Below, one piece after another: positions 1-6,963 of a stretch of 64,000 nt of DNA; within the stretch, counting starts at the first letter, position 1; every line of letters begins with the position of its first letter. Origin of the DNA: Symbiodinium natans (lineage: Eukaryota; Sar; Dinophyceae; Suessiales; Symbiodiniaceae); contig CAJNDS010002265.1 in NCBI GenBank assembly GCA_905221605.1, positions 401,001 to 465,000 of the forward strand, read 5' to 3'. Both the position numbers and the translations under genes were made by a program. The notes under the pieces were generated by a model. That model saw only the letters and a list, made by a program, of their open reading frames with translations. It searched no databases and was not told the DNA's origin.

Positions 1-188
1 TAGCCTTCCTGACGCCGCAAAAATGCCACTACCGCTGCGCTCTGCCTGCTTGCACTGTTCTGGGTTGCTCGGGTTGGGTTTAGTTTCATAGGCACCCTCC
101 CCCCTTTCGGTCCCCTAGCCCTAACCCCCCCGCTCCTGCGCCAGGTGCTGCTCAAGTTCGCCCAGCTCTCCGCTAGCCTCCTTGCGCC

Positions 189-554
189 ATGGAGTCCCTG
201 CCGCCCACAGTGGACCCTGACAAGTCCGTCTTCTCCGTCCGCACGGAACGCCGCCGCGTGCAGCTGCCTGTGCCTGCGGAGGATGTGCCCGCTCATTCTC
301 ATGCTGCGCCGGTCTCCAATCACCGCACTTCCCCGCCGCTTGACCATGCGTACCAGCCTGTGCCTCCGTTTGCACCCTTTCCCGACCCTTCGTGGTCCGA
401 TGCCCAGCTGTCGACTTGGCTCGCACGCTTGGACCACCGAGTGATTGTCCGCCTGCGTATCTTGCTCCAAAACCGTGACGCCGGCCATGCCGAGGCTACT
501 GCCAGCAACTCTGCCCCAACCTCTGCGGGAATTTCTGTGGTCGCCCCATGCTGA
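189..554 (+). CDS. Retroelement leader ORF, 121 aa, unknown function
   Basis: The ORF starts at an ATG in the context gccATGGag, almost the same as the gag start (gccATGGcc), which supports a real start. The product is rich in Pro, Ala and Arg and lacks a recognisable domain. It ends with TGA at 552-554, but the same frame then stays open to 1007, and the first 60 or so codons after the stop keep G/C-ending codons (for example DAVKVDAT near residue 160). The ORF may therefore be longer than it appears, cut by one stop, or normally read through. No homology is recognised. It lies 560 bases before gag and shares its strand and base composition. Whether it makes a protein or is part of a translated leader is open. 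Confidence 0.5.
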   Translation: MESLPPTVDPDKSVFSVRTERRRVQLPVPAEDVPAHSHAAPVSNHRTSPPLDHAYQPVPPFAPFPDPSWSDAQLSTWLARLDHRVIVRLRILLQNRDAGHAEATASNSAPTSAGISVVAPC

Positions 555-783
555 ATCGCCCTCGCCCTCACCGAGACCATTTCTGTGGCGCTTGCCATGC
601 CGCCCGACGGGCTGCCGAAGCTTTCAATCCGCATTGGGACATGCCTGGCGTCATCCGCCACCACCCTCGACGCCGTCAAGGTGGACGCTACCATGGTGCA
701 CCGCTGCTGCCAACGCCGGCGCCCGGCCCGGATGCTTCTGAGCCGTCCCCTGAGCCACCGGCCTGATCCGAACAGAACCGTTA

Positions 784-884
784 GTGTATGCCCGTGTTTG
801 TGGACTGTGAAGTGTTACTGTTGTGTCTTTTCTTACTTACTGCGGGTTTGTTGTTTAATCTGTTTAATTTTGGATCTGTTTCAG
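784..884 (+). other. T-rich intron-like tract in the retroelement leader
   Basis: Between the leader ORF and gag, the base composition switches to T/G-rich for about 100 bases. The tract begins with gtgtat and ends with a long pyrimidine run and ctgtttcag, which resembles a splice acceptor. Both sides are GC-rich. Removing the tract would keep an open frame across the junction for about 60 further codons. It could be an intron, a regulatory tract or chance. Confidence is low because no transcript is available. Confidence 0.3.
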
Positions 885-1114
885 TTACAGTCCGCTGCCT
901 CGCTTGGCTCGGGCTACGCCCTTTTCGCACCCACCGTGTCTGCGGCAAAACGCGACCGCTGGGCATGCACTTGCTGCTGGCTTGTCCTCAGCTTGGGCGT
1001 TGGATAATGCATGTGCTTCTTTGCTCCTGCTTTCTTGCCCGTAGCCGTTCTAGTCTCCATGCATGCGATTAGTCTCCTTAAAGGGGTTATTGTAGTCCCT
1101 CCTTGCCAGGTGCC

Positions 1115-2392
1115 ATGGCCCATCGCCCACGCTTGGACGACCCGGCCGTGTTGGAGGCTCTCTTGACGCAGTACTCGGCGCCCGACGATCTGGCTGCAAA
1201 GCTCAAGTCCGCCGGGTACAACACCCTGTCTGCGCTCGTCTTCGCGGCCCCCGACGTCGCCGACGAGCCCCAGCTGCTACGCAGCCTTCTGTCTCTTCCC
1301 GCACCTACGGAGCTAACCACTCCAGCTTGCTCGGCCGTTCGCCGCCTCCTCATGGAGGCGAGATTGCTTCTGCCTGGTGTGCCGCCCAGCCTGCCTGCCG
1401 CCACCTCCGCGGCTCCTTCTGCCCCTATGCCGTCGCAGCCGGCCGTGCCTAAACTGTCCACGGCAGAACTTTCTCAGCTCCGCACGGACTTCATGGCGGC
1501 CTACCCCGGAGAGCTCCTTAACTCTGCTACCACGCCGTGCTTGGAAATGTGTGCCGCCATAAAGCATTTACATGACTCCGCCTGTTCTCCCTGGCTGCCG
1601 TGGCGTCAACGTGCATCGGAAGCCGACCGCGCCGCCTGGTCAGAATCCCGCCGGCCGCGCTCGGATGGCCAACTTCTTCGCGCCTTACTGTCAGACGAGT
1701 TTGAAGCGCCCGCTCCTACCTCCGCCGCCGGTCTCAACGGCCCGCTGGAATCTGTGCTTCGCCGCAACCTCTCCCTCTTCGCTACTGCCTTGGCGATGAC
1801 AAAGATCACTCACTTGATCACCATCAAGCGCTTCACGGAGAAGTTCATATCTACTGCCCTGGCGGTTCCGCTTGACCCGTCGCTCCGACCGCCGACATTG
1901 AATGAGATATTGGCCGCAGACCGCGCCGTGTGGATATCCGTGCATGAATTGGTTCGAGACCATAGTTGGTCGCTAGAGGACGCGCTCAACGAGATCTCCA
2001 CTTGCCGCCAGGACATCTCTGCCCTCCTGCAGCCGCGTCCGCGTACATCCAAAGCACACGCGGACCCTAACGCCCCTAACCCCCGTGCCCCTAACAACCG
2101 CCGCCCGGACCGTTCCCGCTCTGCCCGCAACGACGAGGCTCGCAAGCATGCGCCAAAATCCAAAGGTCGGGGCCGCGGGAAAGACAGGTCCGATGCCTCC
2201 TCTTCTGTGCCCGGCTTCGATGCCGCTTGGTTCCACAAGATTGGCAAACGTGAGTTGTGCAAGCGATACGCTCTGGGCAAGTGTTCGAACCCTAACTGCC
2301 GCTATGCTCACCTCTGCCCGCTTCCCTTGCCGTCCGGCAAGCCCTGTGGGCAGAAGCACACCGTTGCTGAGCATAAAAACACCGCGCATTGA
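1115..2392 (+). CDS. gag: Gag-like protein with CCCH zinc finger, 425 aa
   Basis: This is the putative nucleocapsid protein that would bind element RNA in the cytoplasm. The start is ATG 1115 in a strong context; the frame upstream has no better start. The N-terminal 300 residues are Ala/Leu/Pro/Ser-rich and helical in character. Residues about 320-365 are basic and disordered (many Arg, Lys, Asn, Pro). Near the C-terminus a CCCH finger reads CKRYALGKCSNPNCRYAHLC, that is C-x7-C-x4-C-x3-H, followed by further Cys and His residues. CCCH rather than CCHC knuckles are unusual for classical LTR gags. The ORF ends HKNTAH-TGA-CTA. UGA followed by CUA is a known leaky stop context, and the same frame remains open for another 222 codons. 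Gag identity is inferred from position and the zinc finger. Confidence 0.85.
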   Translation: MAHRPRLDDPAVLEALLTQYSAPDDLAAKLKSAGYNTLSALVFAAPDVADEPQLLRSLLSLPAPTELTTPACSAVRRLLMEARLLLPGVPPSLPAATSAAPSAPMPSQPAVPKLSTAELSQLRTDFMAAYPGELLNSATTPCLEMCAAIKHLHDSACSPWLPWRQRASEADRAAWSESRRPRSDGQLLRALLSDEFEAPAPTSAAGLNGPLESVLRRNLSLFATALAMTKITHLITIKRFTEKFISTALAVPLDPSLRPPTLNEILAADRAVWISVHELVRDHSWSLEDALNEISTCRQDISALLQPRPRTSKAHADPNAPNPRAPNNRRPDRSRSARNDEARKHAPKSKGRGRGKDRSDASSSVPGFDAAWFHKIGKRELCKRYALGKCSNPNCRYAHLCPLPLPSGKPCGQKHTVAEHKNTAH

Positions 2393-3058
2393 CTATCCTC
2401 CGGTTCGGGCAACCCTTTGCTCGTGTCCTCTGACTCCGATACCGAGTCTGGCAGCATAGCAGCCCCTGCTGCCCCCCTCTCCCTGCCTGGGACAAGCAGC
2501 CCCGCTGCGGAACCCGCGTCTGCCTTGCCCGCACCGGACGTACGCGCTCCTGCCGCGTGCCTGACTTCACTGCCTCGTCCGTGTCAAGCTGCTTTCCCGC
2601 CCGCGGCCCCCGCGTCCGGCCAGGAGCAATCTGGCCTGGCCACGCACCCTCAATTCGTGACTGCTAATCACGGCCCCACTTGCGCAAAGGCCCGGGCACG
2701 CCCCGCACCGCCGGGCGTTTGTGAGCAACCGGTGTCACCGAATGGGTTCCCTGCCCAGCACAACACCTTCTCTCTGCCATCACATGTGCCGGCACGTTCG
2801 GTCGCCCCGAGCGTCTGTGAGCAACCGGCTTCTGCCCCAAGCCTTGCACCCGTGAGCAACCGGCTTCCGGCCTTTTCAGCCCTTCGCCCTCTGCAAGCTT
2901 GCCCCATGACTGCTCCTCGGGTCACCACGGCCCTATTCCAGCCGTTCGCATGTTTTTGGACCTATTTTCAGGCTCCTCGGCCCCTGTTTGCAATGCCATC
3001 CGCACATTGCTTCTTGCACGTTTTGAGCCGGTGGATCTTCTCGCGGGGTCCGCTTTAG
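2393..3058 (+). CDS. Linker open in gag frame after UGA-CUA, possible readthrough extension
   Basis: Directly after the gag stop the same frame continues without a stop for 666 bases. The start of the segment is Ser/Asp/Glu-rich (SSDSDTESGS) and the rest is Pro/Ala-rich. A short phrase recurs three times (VCEQPVSPNG, VCEQPASAPS, then VSNRLPAFSA), reflecting an imperfect DNA repeat of a GTGAGCAACCGG core at about 2720-2875. The last 240 bases overlap the open part of the pol frame, which begins at 2821. If the stop is read through, this would be a flexible tether between gag and later products. There is no internal ATG start that looks convincing. An alternative is that the region is non-coding and open only because of its high GC. 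Confidence 0.45.
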   Translation, partial: LSSGSGNPLLVSSDSDTESGSIAAPAAPLSLPGTSSPAAEPASALPAPDVRAPAACLTSLPRPCQAAFPPAAPASGQEQSGLATHPQFVTANHGPTCAKARARPAPPGVCEQPVSPNGFPAQHNTFSLPSHVPARSVAPSVCEQPASAPSLAPVSNRLPAFSALRPLQACPMTAPRVTTALFQPFACFWTYFQAPRPLFAMPSAHCFLHVLSRWIFSRGPL

Positions 3059-5919
3059 ATGTTTCTGACGATGCCACGTATTCCACACTCTGTCGGCTTT
3101 GTGCTTCCGGGCTTGTGGGTGCCTGTTGTGCCGCACCTCCATGCTCAGCTTATTCACGCGCACGCCTCATGAAGTCCGGCCCTCCTCCGGTGCGCACACC
3201 ATCATTCCCATTGGGCCTGCCTAACTTGTCTGCGCAGCAGCAACGCGAGCTTCACATGTCCGCACTCTTGCACCAACGCACACGTCATTTGCTGTCCCTT
3301 GTGGCCGCGCGCGGGGGCTTGATATTTCTGGAAAATCCGGCCTCTAGCCTGCTCTGGCTCGACCCCGAGGTCATGGCCTGGGTTCGTGCATTTGCTCCCT
3401 TTGGTGCTTCCGTTGCCTGCTGTGCACATGGTCTGGACTATAAGAAAGCCTGGCTTTTTTGGTGTAACCGGCCTTCGGTTGCAGCTCTTGCGGTTGCATG
3501 CCCGCACTTGCCCGGCTACCACCGTCCTCTGTCTGCACAACGGTCCGCGGATGGCATGTTCTTGACTCGAGCGACGGCGTGCTACCCGCCCTCCCTGGCT
3601 AGTGCCATTGCATCCCTCTGCGTCCCGTTTGTGTCCATAGAAGACCGTGAATACACGATCTCCACATGGGTCGCCCTTCTGCCGCCGCGCCTGCCCTGGC
3701 CGCCATATCCGTTTCCGGTGGAGGATGGGGCTGGCATGGGCAGCACCGCATGCCACACTCATCCCCAGAGTGAAGACCACTTTAAGGCCTTACGGCACGC
3801 TTGGTCTGCCCGCCTTTTAAGTTCCGGTTTGGTTCCTAAAATAGTAACCGCACTCTCTTCCGGGTCTAAGTCCGCCCCCATTTCTGAAGCTGAGCTAGCC
3901 CCGTTCTTCCATGATCTGCGTGAATTTTTGCAAGTCCGCCAAGCTGACACCTGGACCGCCTTGCTTTCCATAGACGAAGGCCAGCCCTTTCGGTTGTCTC
4001 TGTGGCATACCCTTAGTCTTATATTTAAGGATGCTGACGCTGGTTTGTTCCCTCACTTACACGCTGGCGTGCCGCTTGGTTTCTCTGACGCCATTCCCCC
4101 ATGCCCGCTCTTGCAAGCCTCACATGCCTCCCCCCCAGCTGACGCCGAGTTGTGCCACTGCGAATCCGCCTGGAAGCCAGCGCTTGACAATGCTGAAATT
4201 GTCGACAAACTGCTACAGGAAGAGCTGGACGCTGGCTGGATTTGCGAGGTTACGGGGGGGGATGACGAGCTGAAGCGGCTATACAAGCACTCCGCCGTCG
4301 GCAAACTGGGGGTAGTTCTCTCTGAGGGCCGCCCGCCACGACTTGTCGTTGATAGCTCCATATCAGGAGTTACTAACGCCACGCACTTGCCCAATCGGTC
4401 CGCAAACCCCACATTGTTAGATGTCCGCCGCTGCCTTCCGATCTCTGATGCCCGTGAGCGCCTCGTGGCTCTGGTCCTGGATGTTAGCAAGGCACACCGC
4501 CGCATCAAGATTTTGCCCGCAGATCAAGGCCTTCTCTGCTTCCGCCATCGTGGCCGCCTATACCAGTGCAAAACTTTGAACTTCGGCGCACGCGCCTCCG
4601 GTTTTTACTGGGCCCGCGTCGCAGGTTTGCTGGTCCGCCTTGTTCACCGGTTTTGGTGGGTCAGTCATTCTGCCATGATTTACGTGGACGATCTGCTTTC
4701 CATTCTCGAAAAATCCTCTGCCCCGCTGCTTGCTGCGCTGCTGGTCGTTTTGCTCCAAATTCTAAATGTGCCGATGAGTTGGCACAAAGCCAAACTGTCT
4801 GCCTCCGTTGTCTGGATAGGCTGGCAGATGGATTTTCGCACTTTCACAGTCAGGTTGGAGCCTGCCAAACTTCAGCGGTTGTTGTCTCTGCTCCGCCAAT
4901 GCTACCGCTCTGCGAAGCTGCCCGCCACTACCTTGGAAAAGCTTACCGGCAAGCTGCTTTGGCTTTCTAACCTTTTCCGGGCGTTTCGACCGTCTTTGGC
5001 TCCCCTGTACCAGGACCAATACTGCCCTCCACTTGTACATGTGCCCCTTTCTACGCAGGCTTGGCAGCGCCTGCAAGCTGCTCTTTCCAATGACCTCCGG
5101 GTCATTGCGCCGTCGGGTCTTGCCTCTGCCCCCCTGGGCAGCCGCTTATTTCGGGTGGCTCAAACCGCCGTGCAATCCAAAGAGGAGTTGCCACAGTTTC
5201 CTCCTTCCGCACGCCGGTTATGGGTCCAAATCTCCGATCTTGCGCACCCCGATCGTGTCATTTCTGACGCTTCACGTGCAGTTATGGATATGTGGCTCCA
5301 GCTCTGCCGTTCCGGTACGGACTTCAGATCTCTCATGCTGTCTCCGCACTTTAATTGTGAGGCATTTGCTGACGCGTGTGCGAGCGATTCCTCTGCAGGG
5401 TTGGGAGGGTTTGTCCGCCTGCCATCAGGCCAAACTCTCTTCTTCCAGGCTAAGTTCTCACAGGCGGAACTTCACGCCCTATTTTCGTGGTTCCCTCCTG
5501 ATCACTCACCTCAACACTACATTGCAGCCTGGGAACTTCTTGCTCAGTGCGCCTTGCTGCATCTTTTGGCCTGCTTGTTGCCTGCTGGACATCCGCCTCT
5601 GCATGTCACATTTCGCTGTGACAATTCCGCTACGGATGCCGCATCCTGGAAGGGTCTCTCCCTTGCGACAGGCATGTGCGCTCTACTGCGTTCATTCTTC
5701 CTTCTGCAGGAGCGGCAGTACATATCCGTCCACATAGACCATGTCCCGGGGTTTCGAAATGACCTCGCTGATGGTTTGAGTCGCGGCTATGATCCTCAGC
5801 TTTTGGGTTTCCCTCCTTCGGCACGCTGCCAAATTCCCTGGTCTGCCCTGCCTTCATCCTTTGCCTGCCACACATACCCTTTGGAGCTAGATCTTTCCAG
5901 CTGGTTGGCGTCTGCTTGA
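2950..5919 (+). CDS. pol: Retroelement pol: C5-methyltransferase-like domain, reverse transcriptase, RNase H (989 aa)
   Basis: The frame is open from 2821; the first ATG is 2950. Residues 1-250 resemble a cytosine-C5 methyltransferase: FLDLFSG at 2-8 (SAM motif I), APPCS around C65 (motif IV, nucleophile Cys), ENP at 128-130 (motif VI), and a late YPPSLASAIA that recalls motif X. The QxRxR motif is not evident; KKAWLFWCN stands near where it would lie. RT follows: LDVSKAHR with D511 (motif A), LNFGARASG from 543 (motif B), and YVDD at 578-581 (motif C). RNase H has D808, E862, D891 and D941, ending HVPGFRNDLADGLSR. Expected activities are copying of element RNA to DNA and removal of the RNA strand; DNA methylation is possible but uncertain. 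No protease or integrase was seen. There is no frameshift or stop. Confidence 0.93.
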   Translation: MFLDLFSGSSAPVCNAIRTLLLARFEPVDLLAGSALDVSDDATYSTLCRLCASGLVGACCAAPPCSAYSRARLMKSGPPPVRTPSFPLGLPNLSAQQQRELHMSALLHQRTRHLLSLVAARGGLIFLENPASSLLWLDPEVMAWVRAFAPFGASVACCAHGLDYKKAWLFWCNRPSVAALAVACPHLPGYHRPLSAQRSADGMFLTRATACYPPSLASAIASLCVPFVSIEDREYTISTWVALLPPRLPWPPYPFPVEDGAGMGSTACHTHPQSEDHFKALRHAWSARLLSSGLVPKIVTALSSGSKSAPISEAELAPFFHDLREFLQVRQADTWTALLSIDEGQPFRLSLWHTLSLIFKDADAGLFPHLHAGVPLGFSDAIPPCPLLQASHASPPADAELCHCESAWKPALDNAEIVDKLLQEELDAGWICEVTGGDDELKRLYKHSAVGKLGVVLSEGRPPRLVVDSSISGVTNATHLPNRSANPTLLDVRRCLPISDARERLVALVLDVSKAHRRIKILPADQGLLCFRHRGRLYQCKTLNFGARASGFYWARVAGLLVRLVHRFWWVSHSAMIYVDDLLSILEKSSAPLLAALLVVLLQILNVPMSWHKAKLSASVVWIGWQMDFRTFTVRLEPAKLQRLLSLLRQCYRSAKLPATTLEKLTGKLLWLSNLFRAFRPSLAPLYQDQYCPPLVHVPLSTQAWQRLQAALSNDLRVIAPSGLASAPLGSRLFRVAQTAVQSKEELPQFPPSARRLWVQISDLAHPDRVISDASRAVMDMWLQLCRSGTDFRSLMLSPHFNCEAFADACASDSSAGLGGFVRLPSGQTLFFQAKFSQAELHALFSWFPPDHSPQHYIAAWELLAQCALLHLLACLLPAGHPPLHVTFRCDNSATDAASWKGLSLATGMCALLRSFFLLQERQYISVHIDHVPGFRNDLADGLSRGYDPQLLGFPPSARCQIPWSALPSSFACHTYPLELDLSSWLASA

Positions 5920-5971
5920 AGAATGCTGGCCCTAGTCCCCCTGTCGGGTCAAGCGTGCCGCCTGAAATATT

Positions 5972-6151
5972 TGGTGCTCTCGACCAGCATTCTTTCCGCT
6001 TTTCCTGCCCGGGTGCTTCTGCCCGCAGGCTGACCAACCGAAGCACCGCCAGGGATTCTTCCGCCAGCTTGGAAAAGATGGGAGCGCGTGCGGTTCTTCC
6101 TTTTCGAGTCACACACTGGACATTCGTAACGGACTAGTGCGGGTAGTGAAC
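5972..6151 (+). repeat. 180-bp direct repeat, copy 1 (B1-like)
   Basis: Copy 1 begins 52 bases after the pol stop with tggtgctctcgacc and ends gggtagtgaac. It is identical, base for base by eye, to 6489-6668. Flanks differ on both sides, so the repeat edges are sharp. A gaatgctgg at 5922-5930 can pair with ccagcattc inside this copy (5984-5992). Confidence 0.9.
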
Positions 6152-6488
6152 GTGGATGTACTTGTACAAGTGTGTTTGCTGCCCGCACGCAACGGCATAG
6201 CATGTCCCGCCTGTAGACTCCCTTCCCGCCTGCTGCGCAGCTGCTGGCTCGACAGGCGGATATGCTACGCTAGTCCGTTCGGATTCAGTTTGAACTTCCG
6301 CCGCCTCCCCTCCAACCTGCCTCTGTCTTCCTTGCCGCACGAAGTTTCTTCGCTGCCTCCCTCCGGTCCGATTGGTCCAAAGTGTCCATTCGTGCCGGTG
6401 TCGGAAGGAACCTCTCTACGCTGTAGCTCCGTAGACTTCTGGGGTACTGTACATTCCATCTGAGGTCTAGTTGTTTTTCACATCATGC
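6152..6488 (+). other. 337-bp spacer between the direct repeats (A2-like)
   Basis: This segment lies exactly between the two 180-bp repeats. It has no convincing ORF. In a PAT/Ngaro-like element it would be A2, and an identical A1 copy should stand at the element's left end. No matching copy is present in 1-1100 of this window, so A1, if it exists, is upstream of base 1. Confidence 0.6.
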
Positions 6489-6668
6489 TGGTGCTCTCGA
6501 CCAGCATTCTTTCCGCTTTTCCTGCCCGGGTGCTTCTGCCCGCAGGCTGACCAACCGAAGCACCGCCAGGGATTCTTCCGCCAGCTTGGAAAAGATGGGA
6601 GCGCGTGCGGTTCTTCCTTTTCGAGTCACACACTGGACATTCGTAACGGACTAGTGCGGGTAGTGAAC
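6489..6668 (+). repeat. 180-bp direct repeat, copy 2 (B2-like), probable 3' element end
   Basis: Copy 2 is identical to 5972-6151. The bases just upstream make a perfect small hairpin across the repeat edge: atgctggt, loop gctctcg, accagcat (6484-6506). The sequence after 6668 has no resemblance to the element and reads like host DNA, so this is the likely 3' boundary. Confidence 0.85.
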
Positions 6669-6783
6669 CTAAACTATAACTTCAGCTTCTGTTGTGCTAG
6701 ATTACAGACCACGTCCTGTTGCACAAGTTCCTGAGATGATGGTGCAGTCGAGCAAGAGATTTCAGCACTGACACCGATTGCAG

Positions 6784-6963
6784 AGTCGACAACATGCAGT
6801 CCCGCTAGGAGGGCATCATGTGGCATGTGTAAGTGTGCGAGTGCACCATCGGGTCCACAAAATGTGCGTGCAAGAAGATGTGACTGGTCAATTCTACGGC
6901 CAGGATTCGTGGGCCCAGGTCTTCCTCACGCTTGTGAAGTGCTCACTCAGGGAGCGCTGCGAA
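6784..6963 (+). CDS. Candidate internal exon, 60 codons, unknown protein
   Basis: A fully open 180-base segment runs from an acceptor (accgattgcag) to a donor (GAA|gtaagg). The last third has strong codon bias and reads VFLTLVKCSLRERCE. Entry and exit are both phase 0. It starts 115 bases after the end of the retroelement. No partner exon with matching phase was identified and no family is recognised. Confidence 0.45.

Larger units (their letters stand above)
1..6668 (+). mobile_element. Retroelement with methyltransferase-RT-RNase H polyprotein, 5' end outside window
   Basis: This block holds, in order, a leader ORF (189-554), gag (1115-2392), a linker open in the gag frame (2393-3058), pol (to 5919) and a 3' region with two identical 180-bp direct repeats separated by 337 bp. 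RNase H ends in the H-x2-G-x2-N-x2-AD-x-LSR pattern usual in DIRS/Ngaro and related elements. The 3' layout could be the B1-A2-B2 end of a split-direct-repeat (PAT/Ngaro-like) element. No aspartic protease, DDE integrase, tyrosine recombinase or endonuclease domain was found in the visible part. The left terminus is not in the window, so the true length and class are unknown. The pol frame is intact, which suggests a young copy. The class is inferred; the RT and RNase H identity is seen directly. Confidence 0.85.

Noticed and set aside
320-694. Minus-strand ORFs within the retroelement
   Set aside because: Antisense shadows of GC-rich plus-strand coding sequence; no independent support. The same applies to minus ORFs at 1087-2570, 3202-3780, 4053-5076 and 5630-6203.
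2899-2949. Pol start upstream of ATG 2950
   Set aside because: The frame is open from 2821 but contains no ATG before 2950; use of upstream codons would need frameshifting from the linker, reported as a separate finding.
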